The translations under genes and the position numbers were made by a program. This document shows positions 1 through 6,606 of a DNA stretch of 9,219 nucleotides, piece by piece. The DNA is taken from positions 1-9,219 of the forward strand of contig DBLF01000058.1 in the NCBI GenBank assembly GCA_002297965.1, read 5' to 3'. How positions within the stretch are numbered: position 1 is the first letter of the stretch; every line of letters begins with the position of its first letter. The notes below the pieces were generated by a model. The model had not been told where the DNA came from. It saw only the letters and a list, made by a program, of their open reading frames with translations, and made no database searches. Source of the stretch: Candidatus Segatella papionis. GTDB taxonomy: Bacteria; Bacteroidota; Bacteroidia; Bacteroidales; Bacteroidaceae.

Positions 1-1133
1 GCGAAGATGCCCGTCTTGGCATTGAGTTTGCTTCCATACTCAGCAAAGGCACGAGCCTTTAGGGCTGCCCCACCATAGTTGTTGCTTGCCGTATAGGCAT
101 CGCTCTTCGGGTCGAGGAACATCTCTCGGCGAATGTCGGATGCAGGTATCTGTTGGTAGAGTTCCTTGCTGATACCTGCTGCACGGTTCAGATAACTGCT
201 ATAGTTGGTGTTGGAACCTTCGCTGGCGAAGAATTGATAATAGTAGATGGATTCTTGCTCGTCGCTATACACGCTCCATATCCACTCTGGGTTGGCGGTG
301 TTGAAACCATCGTCCTTGTATTCCTCGTTGGTCATCAGTGGATAACCCTCTCTTGCCAACTGGGCATATTTGCGAGCGTTCTCCCAATCCTCTCGGTTCA
401 AGGCTGCTCGTGCATATACGGCGTATGCGGCGTTGAGGCTAGGAAGATAGCAATCGCCTTTGGCTCTTTGCTTGCCCGACTTCTGAAAGAGGTCGATGGC
501 TTGGTCTAGGTCCTTGTATATCTGCTCGTAGCACTGGGCGAGGGTAGAGAGAGGCAAGTCGCCTTTACCCTCATCGAGTCGCAGAGCCACACCCGATGAA
601 GCTCCGTTATTGGAATCGCTCCATCGCTTGGCGTAAAACTGCACCAGCATCATGTAACTGTAGGCACGATAGGTGAGCGCCTGTGCCTTCAATAATTGCT
701 TGTCTTGCAAATCGCCCGAAGCCGCATCTGTGTGCAGGATGATAGGGTTGGCGTTGCTGATGAGCTTGTAATAGTAGTACCAAGGATAGACATCATATTG
801 GGATGTCGGGTCCTGCATATAGTTGCCGTTCACGATAGGGGCAAGGGCGGTGTAGTTGTTGCGAAGGTAGTCGTTGCCCAGAAAGTTGCCGTACCAGGTC
901 TTGATGCTACCCTCACCGTTCCATTTCACGTCCTTGTATTGCTGGCTCATCATTCTCGCCAATCCATTCACCGCATAGCGGATGCTGGTGGTGTTGGAAT
1001 AGACACCATCTTGCTCAATCTGTCCTCCCGACGATACGCTGAGGTAGTCGCTGCCGCAAGAGGTCAGCAACAGGGAAGAAGTGAGCAGGGCGAAGGCCCC
1101 AGCGATTGTATATAGTTTGTTTCTTTTCTTCAT
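1..1133 (-). CDS. SusD/RagB-family outer-membrane nutrient-binding lipoprotein, 3' part missing
   Basis: SusD-like proteins are surface lipoproteins that cap the SusC barrel and bind the oligosaccharide or other ligand before import. Reading leftward from the ATG at 1133 gives an open frame of 377 codons without a stop to the window edge; relatives are usually 500-600 residues, so the C-terminal part lies outside. The N-terminus (MKKRNKLYTIAGAF..., hydrophobic to about residue 24) ends in a lipobox LTSC with the acylated Cys at residue 26, followed by GSDYLS, typical of this family. Further in are SusD-like helical segments such as LKAQALTYRAYSYMML (near residue 150) and NAAYAVYARAALNREDWENA (near 235), resembling the TPR-like units of the fold, and many Tyr/Trp residues. 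The start follows SusC by 76 bases in the same direction, so the two probably share a transcript. The ligand cannot be told from sequence. Family assignment is firm. Confidence 0.95.
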   Translation of the reverse strand, partial: MKKRNKLYTIAGAFALLTSSLLLTSCGSDYLSVSSGGQIEQDGVYSNTTSIRYAVNGLARMMSQQYKDVKWNGEGSIKTWYGNFLGNDYLRNNYTALAPIVNGNYMQDPTSQYDVYPWYYYYKLISNANPIILHTDAASGDLQDKQLLKAQALTYRAYSYMMLVQFYAKRWSDSNNGASSGVALRLDEGKGDLPLSTLAQCYEQIYKDLDQAIDLFQKSGKQRAKGDCYLPSLNAAYAVYARAALNREDWENARKYAQLAREGYPLMTNEEYKDDGFNTANPEWIWSVYSDEQESIYYYQFFASEGSNTNYSSYLNRAAGISKELYQQIPASDIRREMFLDPKSDAYTASNNYGGAALKARAFAEYGSKLNAKTGIF

Positions 1134-1155
1134 TCTATACCTTATTATATATAAT

Positions 1156-1176
1156 AGTTTCCGAAGTCAGAAAACT
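1156..1176 (-). promoter_or_regulatory. Possible stem-loop in the susC-susD intergenic RNA
   Basis: In the leftward transcript, AGUUUUC (1176-1170) can pair with GGAAACU (1162-1156) through seven base pairs including one U-G wobble, around a seven-base loop. It sits 22 bases upstream of the susD start codon, next to an AT-only perfect palindrome (1143-1156, TATTATATATAATA). Such an element could affect RNA processing or susD translation relative to susC, but a stem this short may be chance. There is no T-tract, so it is not an obvious terminator. Confidence 0.35.
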
Positions 1177-1209
1177 CCTAACTCCTAACTTCTAACTCCT
1201 AACTTCTAA
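1175..1209 (-). repeat. Heptamer tandem repeat between susC and susD
   Basis: Five consecutive 7-base units on the plus strand, alternating CTCCTAA and CTTCTAA (order CTCCTAA, CTCCTAA, CTTCTAA, CTCCTAA, CTTCTAA). On the coding (minus) strand they read TTAGRAG. The array begins directly after the susC stop codon (1212-1210). Because seven is not a multiple of three and each unit contains TAG, the array closes all three reading frames. The purine-rich GGAG cores resemble Shine-Dalgarno sequence but are more than 40 bases from the susD start. Confidence 0.85.
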
Positions 1210-4200
1210 CTAAAACTTTACGTCGATTCCGATAGTAAACACCCTAGGAGTCATCAGATAGTTGTACTGATAACCATTGATGCTCTGCTGAGGGTTCATG
1301 CCTCGGCGCTTGGTGGATGTGAAAACATTCTCGCAAGAGAGGTTCACACGGATGCCCTCCATATAGATGGCGCGAGTCCACTCCTTTGGCAAGTCGTAGC
1401 TCAGGTAGAGGTTCTTTAATACGAGATAGTTGGCACTCGTAAGCCAGCGAGAGGAGATGGCGTTGTTGTCGCTCGACTCGTTGCTGTTGATTTGTGGCAC
1501 ACCGTTCGCCCAAATGCGATGAGGCGAATCCTCGGTCATTCCCTCTGGCACACCGTTCCATGACTTCATGATGTCCTCGTGATAGTTGTGAGGCGTAGTG
1601 GTCGTGGTCATCAACTGGCGGTAGATGTCATCATACACCTTTCCGCCGAGCGAATAGGTGAAGAGGGCAGAGAAGGTAATCGACTTGTAGCTTACGGTAG
1701 GACAGAAACTGCCATATACCGTAGGCATCGCCGAACCATGATACTCCTTCAAGGCATGGGTGATGGCGTTAACGTAGTAGTTGCCATTGATGCAAACCAC
1801 CTCTTTCGAGATGTCCGTTCCCTCAGGGTTGCCGGCTATCACCTGCTTGCCGTCTTCGCCACCCAGTACCTTGTAGTTCTCCAAGTCGGCCTTGTAGAGC
1901 GCCTTGCCCGTCATTTGGTCAACTCCCACGTAAGTATAGGTATAGAATTCGAAGCGGCTCTTGCCTTCCTCTATCTTGTATTCGCCGTCGATGATGCCCT
2001 CCTTGTTTTGCTCAGGCAGTTGGGTCACCTTGTTCTTGATGAAGGTGGCGTTGGCGCTGAGGTTCACTCGCCAGTCCTTGTTGCGGAAGATATCCACATC
2101 TGTGGAAATCTCGAAGCCTCGGTTGGCGATGGTTCCCAGGTTCTGGGTGATGGTAGAGGAGTAGTCCTTCAGGTTGGTGCTGCCTGCCGATAAGGGGTTA
2201 TAGACATTGAAGAGCAAGTCCTTGTTCTTGCGGTCGAAGTACTCTACGTTGAGGTTCCAGCGGTTGAAGAGCCTTGCCTCCACGCCGATGCCCCACGATT
2301 CGCCCGTCTCCCATTTCAGTTGGTCGTTTCCTATCTGGGTCATGATGTAGGCAGGGTTGCCTTGGTAGGTGAGAGCCGAAGAATAGAGCGACTTATAGGC
2401 GTTGTAGCTGGCGCCAGCGTCGTTGCCCACCTGTCCCCAGTCGGCACGGAGCTTGAGGAAGTTCACCCATGAGAGATTCTTCATGAAAGTCTCCTTGCTC
2501 ACAATCCAGTTGGCACCGATGCTCCCGAAGGTTCCCCATCGGCTGCCCTTGGCAAAGCGTGAGCTTCCGTCTCTTCTGAAACTTGCCTCCACATTGTATC
2601 GGTCGAGATAGTTGTAGCGCACTCTTCCTAGGTAGCTCTCCGTGCGATAGCGCATGGTGTAGCCCTGCTCTTGTTCCATGGTGGCGAAGTTGGTGAGGTT
2701 GGTGCTGCCCACCAGTGCCTCGTTGCTCTTCACGAGATAGGTGTAGTCGTAGTTGAGGCTGTAGTTCTCGTGTCCGAGGAGCACGCTCAGGGTATGGTCG
2801 CCAAAGGTGTGCGCCCACTTCAGTTGTTGCTGGAAGGTGTAATTCTTATAGGAGTATTCTCGCTTCTGCAATCTTCCGTTGGCTGCAAGACCATCGCCTA
2901 CGCTGGAGTTGTAGTAGGTGGTGTTCTTGTCGGAACGCAAGTTGAGGTCGCCTTTCACGGTGAAAGTGAAGTCGTTCAGGAAGTTTACATCCATATAAGC
3001 GATAGCCTCGCCTGTGTTGCGAACGGTGCGGTTCTTATTCAACTCATTTTCCCAAATGGTGTTCTTGCCTGGATATTGCATTCGAGTGGTTACGTTGTTG
3101 CCGTCGGCATCGGTGTAACTACCCGTGTCGTACTGCTTGTTGCCATAGCTATCCAATAGATAGTTGCCGCTGGCATCGTGCAGGTGGACAGGATAGATAG
3201 GCGCCATAAAGCGACCTGTATAGAAGATGTTGGTCAGGCTGAGGGTGTTGTCGCCCGTAGTATAGTCGATGTTCTGATGGGAACCCGATAGGTTGATGCC
3301 CGCCTTGATCCATCGGTTCGGACGGAAGTTGAGGTTCACCCTACCGTTGAGACGGTCGAAGCCAGAGTTCTTCAGGTATCCCTTCTCGTCGAGATAGCCC
3401 AGTGAGAAATAGTAGTCGCTTTTCTCGGTGGCTTGGCTTCCGCTCAAGTTGTATTCTTGTCGGTAACCTGTGCGAGTAGCTTGGTCTATCCAGTCGAGGT
3501 CGTCGGCATAGCCAGCTTGCATCGTAACGGTAGGCAATAGCTTTCCATTTTCGTCGAAGAGACCGGTGCGAGAAGCGCCAGGAATGCTTGAAACCTGATT
3601 CTCATAGATGCTCAGATACAGTTCGTCGCTGATAAGGTGTTCGTTGGCGAAGGCTCCTGCCGTGGCGGCATCCTCGCCCTTGCTCGTCATGCGAGCGTTG
3701 CGCAGACTCATCCAACTCGCCTCCATGAATTGGTTGGCGTTCAGCGTCTTGTAGTCCTTCATGCCGAGGGCGTAAGAACCCTGCTTGATGTTGAGGTTGA
3801 AGTGCATCTTCTCGCCCTTGCCCTTCTTGGTAGTAATGAGCACGACACCATTGGATGCACGGTTGCCATAGAGTGCGCACGATGCGGCATCCTTCAACAC
3901 GGAGATGCTCTCGATGTCGTTGGCATCAAGGTCGGAAGGGTTTCCGCCGAAAGCCACGCCGTCGATGATGTAGAGCGGTGCGCCGTTGCCTCCGTTCACG
4001 GTTCCGAATCCACGGATGATGATGCTAGGCGAGGAGCCTGGCTGTCCGAAGGTATTGTTTACTTGCACGCCCGCCACGGTTCCTTCCAGTGCGGAAGTAA
4101 TGCTGGTGGCAGGTCGCTTCTCGATGTCTGTGCTCTCGATTTGCGATACGGCTCCCGTGAGCGTCGATTTCTTGGCGGAGCCGTATGCCACCTGTATCAC

Positions 4201-4320
4201 CACGTCGTCGAGTTCTTTTTCGATGGTGGTGGATGATTGCGCCAAGGCTTTTTCGCCACCCAAGAGGAGGGTGCAGGCAAGCAGGAATGGTATTTTATAT
4301 TTTTTGTTGTTGATCGTCAT
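1210..4320 (-). CDS. SusC/RagA-family TonB-linked outer membrane transporter
   Basis: This is a complete 1036-residue member of the SusC/RagA family: a 22-strand outer-membrane barrel that imports ligands handed over by its SusD partner, powered by TonB-ExbBD. A signal peptide covers residues 1-27, with cleavage expected in ALA|Q. A TonB-box-like stretch follows at once (LDDVVIQVAYG, residues 37-47). The plug domain runs roughly over residues 48-170, with IIIRGFGTVN (100-109), PLYIIDGV (115-122) and the family signature around SISVLKDAASCALYGNRAS (138-156) ending in GVVLITTKKGKG. The rest is barrel, ending in a C-terminal Phe (GIDVKF) as expected for assembly by the BAM machinery. The carboxypeptidase-regulatory-like domain found at the N-terminus of many SusC proteins is absent. 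The gene lies 76 bases upstream of the susD-like gene, and a clear promoter precedes it. Substrate is unknown. The start is supported by the signal peptide and promoter spacing. Confidence 0.97.
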   Translation of the reverse strand: MTINNKKYKIPFLLACTLLLGGEKALAQSSTTIEKELDDVVIQVAYGSAKKSTLTGAVSQIESTDIEKRPATSITSALEGTVAGVQVNNTFGQPGSSPSIIIRGFGTVNGGNGAPLYIIDGVAFGGNPSDLDANDIESISVLKDAASCALYGNRASNGVVLITTKKGKGEKMHFNLNIKQGSYALGMKDYKTLNANQFMEASWMSLRNARMTSKGEDAATAGAFANEHLISDELYLSIYENQVSSIPGASRTGLFDENGKLLPTVTMQAGYADDLDWIDQATRTGYRQEYNLSGSQATEKSDYYFSLGYLDEKGYLKNSGFDRLNGRVNLNFRPNRWIKAGINLSGSHQNIDYTTGDNTLSLTNIFYTGRFMAPIYPVHLHDASGNYLLDSYGNKQYDTGSYTDADGNNVTTRMQYPGKNTIWENELNKNRTVRNTGEAIAYMDVNFLNDFTFTVKGDLNLRSDKNTTYYNSSVGDGLAANGRLQKREYSYKNYTFQQQLKWAHTFGDHTLSVLLGHENYSLNYDYTYLVKSNEALVGSTNLTNFATMEQEQGYTMRYRTESYLGRVRYNYLDRYNVEASFRRDGSSRFAKGSRWGTFGSIGANWIVSKETFMKNLSWVNFLKLRADWGQVGNDAGASYNAYKSLYSSALTYQGNPAYIMTQIGNDQLKWETGESWGIGVEARLFNRWNLNVEYFDRKNKDLLFNVYNPLSAGSTNLKDYSSTITQNLGTIANRGFEISTDVDIFRNKDWRVNLSANATFIKNKVTQLPEQNKEGIIDGEYKIEEGKSRFEFYTYTYVGVDQMTGKALYKADLENYKVLGGEDGKQVIAGNPEGTDISKEVVCINGNYYVNAITHALKEYHGSAMPTVYGSFCPTVSYKSITFSALFTYSLGGKVYDDIYRQLMTTTTTPHNYHEDIMKSWNGVPEGMTEDSPHRIWANGVPQINSNESSDNNAISSRWLTSANYLVLKNLYLSYDLPKEWTRAIYMEGIRVNLSCENVFTSTKRRGMNPQQSINGYQYNYLMTPRVFTIGIDVKF

Positions 4321-4359
4321 TACACTTATTTAGATGTTTCATATCTTTGATGTCGGTTA

Positions 4360-4391
4360 CAAAGATACGATTTATAATTGGAATAAGCAAA
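4360..4391 (-). promoter_or_regulatory. Bacteroidetes-type promoter for the susC-susD operon
   Basis: On the minus strand a -33 box TTTG (4391-4388) is followed after 20 bases by a -7 box TATCTTTG (4367-4360), matching the TAnnTTTG consensus used by the Bacteroidetes primary sigma factor. Transcription would start near 4353, giving a leader of about 33 bases before the susC ATG at 4320. Confidence 0.75.
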
Positions 4392-4408
4392 TTTATCCAA
4401 AGGATAAA
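4392..4408. promoter_or_regulatory. Perfect inverted repeat, candidate operator between divergent promoters
   Basis: TTTATCC-AAA-GGATAAA has two perfect 7-base arms around a 3-base centre. It abuts the upstream side of the susC -33 box and lies about 30 bases upstream of the proposed -33 region of the rightward gene. That is where an activator of susC or a regulator of both directions could bind. No regulator gene is visible in the window, so the role is inferred from symmetry and position only. Confidence 0.5.
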
Positions 4409-4438
4409 CTTGGTTCCTGAGAAAAATGCTAGAAAATA

Positions 4439-4470
4439 ATTGGCTATCTCAAATTAAATGAGTAACTTTG
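4439..4470 (+). promoter_or_regulatory. Promoter for the first HD-GYP gene
   Basis: A -7 box TAACTTTG (4463-4470) matches TAnnTTTG. Twenty bases upstream is ATTG (4439-4442), a 3-of-4 match to the -33 TTTG. Spacing is the same as in the divergent susC promoter. Transcription would begin near 4477, just upstream of the first possible start codon. Confidence 0.65.
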
Positions 4471-4496
4471 CCCACGATATACTGGTAAAAAGATGA

Positions 4497-6503
4497 ATGA
4501 GAAAGATTTTATTAATGAAGCATCGTAATAACTATAAATATGGAATGGACAGTCTCATTGGGAACAAGATGAGATATATGGTCGCCATCATTTTGATGGT
4601 GATGAGTTTCTGCGGCGTTCAGGCGCAGAAGCCTGTGATTTTGTATGATAGGATTGATTCAGCAATGAATGTTCCTGATTTCAAGGCAAATTTTGAGGTG
4701 CTTGCCAAGAATCGGGTGCTGTATAATACTTATAACGATAGCATCTTCTTGATTAAGAATCATGGACAATGGGTGAATTTCTTCCGACGTCGTGCTTTGA
4801 AAAACCATCAAATATTTGCAGCAAATAAAGTGGCATTGGATAATATCTTCGGATATTTTCAGAAAGACACTGTTCGCTGGGAGTGCTATTCCGCCTTGGC
4901 GGAAGCCTTTGCTTGGTATAGGCAAAAAGGAGCTGACGATCCATTTATTACTTTGGAGATATGTAAAATATTGGACCAATACAATCTACAAGCTCCTGAT
5001 AGTCTGAAAGGTAATAGTCTGGTTTATATATGGAAAGCTGTGACTTACTCAATTTTAGCAAATATAGGAAATGACTCAACAAAGTATATGGAAGCAAGTA
5101 AATGTTTTAAGCGAATTCTTGAACATCAAGCTTCACGAGATGCTAACATTCAATGGTCATACCCTGTGGCGCTTTGTAGTTTGTTGCAAACTCCATTTCT
5201 CAAGACGAAAGCTATCAGCATGAAAGAGCATCAAGCTTATTACCGAATGTTGAAGGAATGGTATCAGACCCATCCCAATGATACCATCTTGTCGCAGACG
5301 CTCATGAAAAAAATAAAAGAAAATGTTTTGTTGAATGATGAGAACTTGGTGCGCAATATATATATGTCTGATACAACAGTATTGGATAAGCAGGTGGCAG
5401 AATCCTTGATGCATAAAATTGTGAAGCGCAACTTAGCCAGCAAGCAGTTGTCGGATCTTTCTTTTGTCCGTACGTTGGCTATGCAGGTTTGGCTGAAGGA
5501 TATATCTGCAAGTGAAGCTGTAAAACGGTGGATGGCTAGATATAAGAAGATATGGGAGAAAATGAAGAAGAAACGCCTATCGTCAGTACAATTGAAAGCT
5601 TACATAAGCCCTTTCTTCACCTTTTTCTATCTCAACGATTTGGCTGACGAGTCGTATGGAAAAAAGAGAAGAATTGTTAAGCGAATGTGTGCTGATATAG
5701 AGTTGGCCTATCAGCATCGATTGGATCAACAGACTACTACGGATTATATCAAGTATCTGAATATTTTGACCACATATAATCGTGTGACTAAGTATTTGAA
5801 ACCAAAGGAGCGCATCCACTTCCTCAATACACTGAATGTGGCAACTCAGGTAACGACTTATGCCCATTCCGTACACGTCTCGATGATTGCCGAGGAATTG
5901 ATGAAGGGTATTCTTGCTTACGAACCAGAACTCTTGGTGGGGGCATTGGGAGACTTGCAGGTATCAGATATCTTGGCAAACAAGAAGAAGTACATCGACT
6001 TCGCCCACGATGCGGCGATGTATCATGACTTGGGCAAGAACTCCATCATCTCGGTGGTAAACAACGACTATCGCCCTCTGACCGATGAGGAGTTTGCCAT
6101 CATCAAGCGTCACCCGGAGCTTGGCTTGCAATATCTTGAGCTGGCACCTAGCTTGAAGAAGTTCCATGACACCACATTGGGACATCATAAATGGTATAAT
6201 GGCAAGGGAGGCTATCCTGAGGGCTTTGACAACACAAAGTCACCGATGCGCATCATGATAGACATCGTGACTCTGAGCGACTGTATGCAAGCCGCCACCG
6301 AGCGAGTGGGCAGAAACTACAAGGGCGAAAAGAACTTCGAAACCGTGATGGCGGAGTTCCGTAGGGATGCCGGCGTGAGATACAATCCTGACCTCGTGGC
6401 ATTGATAGATGCCCATCCCGACTTGGCGAAGAAACTCGCCGACCTCATCAATGAGGGCTGGGTGGAAATCTACTATAACATTTATAGCCAATATATCAAG
6501 TAA
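4497..6503 (+). CDS. Predicted exported HD-GYP-domain phosphohydrolase, paralogue 1
   Basis: The longest frame is 668 residues. The ATG at 4569 (residue 25) is the more likely start: it places a signal peptide at the very N-terminus (MRYMVAIILMVMSFCGVQA|Q) and gives 644 residues, against 643 in the downstream paralogue. An intermediate ATG lies at 4545. The middle (about residues 45-440, long numbering) is helical and matches no family I recognise. It holds a stretch shared with the paralogue from NDSIFLIK to NKVAL (80-114) and a conserved hydrophobic SPFFTFFYLNDLA segment. The C-terminus (about 450-640) is HD-GYP-like: His457 in YAHSVHVS, His510-Asp511 in YHDLGK, His539-Pro540, His563-His564 in HHKWYNGKGGYP, and Asp595 in LSDCMQAA. 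Family members hydrolyse cyclic dinucleotides with a di- or tri-iron centre; activity here is untested. No second membrane segment is evident, so the domain would be periplasmic. The first two thirds are AT-rich and the last third is not. Confidence 0.9.
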   Translation: MRKILLMKHRNNYKYGMDSLIGNKMRYMVAIILMVMSFCGVQAQKPVILYDRIDSAMNVPDFKANFEVLAKNRVLYNTYNDSIFLIKNHGQWVNFFRRRALKNHQIFAANKVALDNIFGYFQKDTVRWECYSALAEAFAWYRQKGADDPFITLEICKILDQYNLQAPDSLKGNSLVYIWKAVTYSILANIGNDSTKYMEASKCFKRILEHQASRDANIQWSYPVALCSLLQTPFLKTKAISMKEHQAYYRMLKEWYQTHPNDTILSQTLMKKIKENVLLNDENLVRNIYMSDTTVLDKQVAESLMHKIVKRNLASKQLSDLSFVRTLAMQVWLKDISASEAVKRWMARYKKIWEKMKKKRLSSVQLKAYISPFFTFFYLNDLADESYGKKRRIVKRMCADIELAYQHRLDQQTTTDYIKYLNILTTYNRVTKYLKPKERIHFLNTLNVATQVTTYAHSVHVSMIAEELMKGILAYEPELLVGALGDLQVSDILANKKKYIDFAHDAAMYHDLGKNSIISVVNNDYRPLTDEEFAIIKRHPELGLQYLELAPSLKKFHDTTLGHHKWYNGKGGYPEGFDNTKSPMRIMIDIVTLSDCMQAATERVGRNYKGEKNFETVMAEFRRDAGVRYNPDLVALIDAHPDLAKKLADLINEGWVEIYYNIYSQYIK

Positions 6504-6552
6504 TAATATTTAAAAAGGTATAAGAAAAGAGGGGATATTCAGAAAATTGTGT

Positions 6553-6560
6553 TATCTTTG
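6553..6560 (+). promoter_or_regulatory. -7 promoter box for the second HD-GYP gene
   Basis: TATCTTTG matches the TAnnTTTG consensus and is followed by a GCACAAAAC context often seen at such promoters. No TTTG is found 19-21 bases upstream, so only the -7 half is supported. Transcription would begin near 6567, about 40 bases before the ATG at 6607. The second gene can therefore be expressed independently of the first. No terminator is seen in the 103-base gap, so read-through from the first gene is also possible. Confidence 0.6.
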
Positions 6561-6606
6561 CACAAAACAGTAATAGATGATATAATCAATAGAAACAGAA
6601 AAGTAA

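Noticed and set aside
1579..2193. Long open frame on the plus strand antisense to susC, together with similar ones at 2671-3159 and 3637-4236
   Set aside because: They lie wholly inside the susC coding sequence. Their translations look like low-complexity shadow reading and have no domain or promoter.
4342..4349. Second TATCTTTG box on the plus strand in the divergent region
   Set aside because: It has no TTTG at the right upstream distance and lies in the susC leader. The box at 4463 is closer to the HD-GYP start and has a partial -33.
4493..4528. Eleven-codon upstream reading frame overlapping the first HD-GYP start (ATG at 4493)
   Set aside because: It is too short and shows no conserved features. 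It could be a leader peptide, but nothing beyond its presence supports that.
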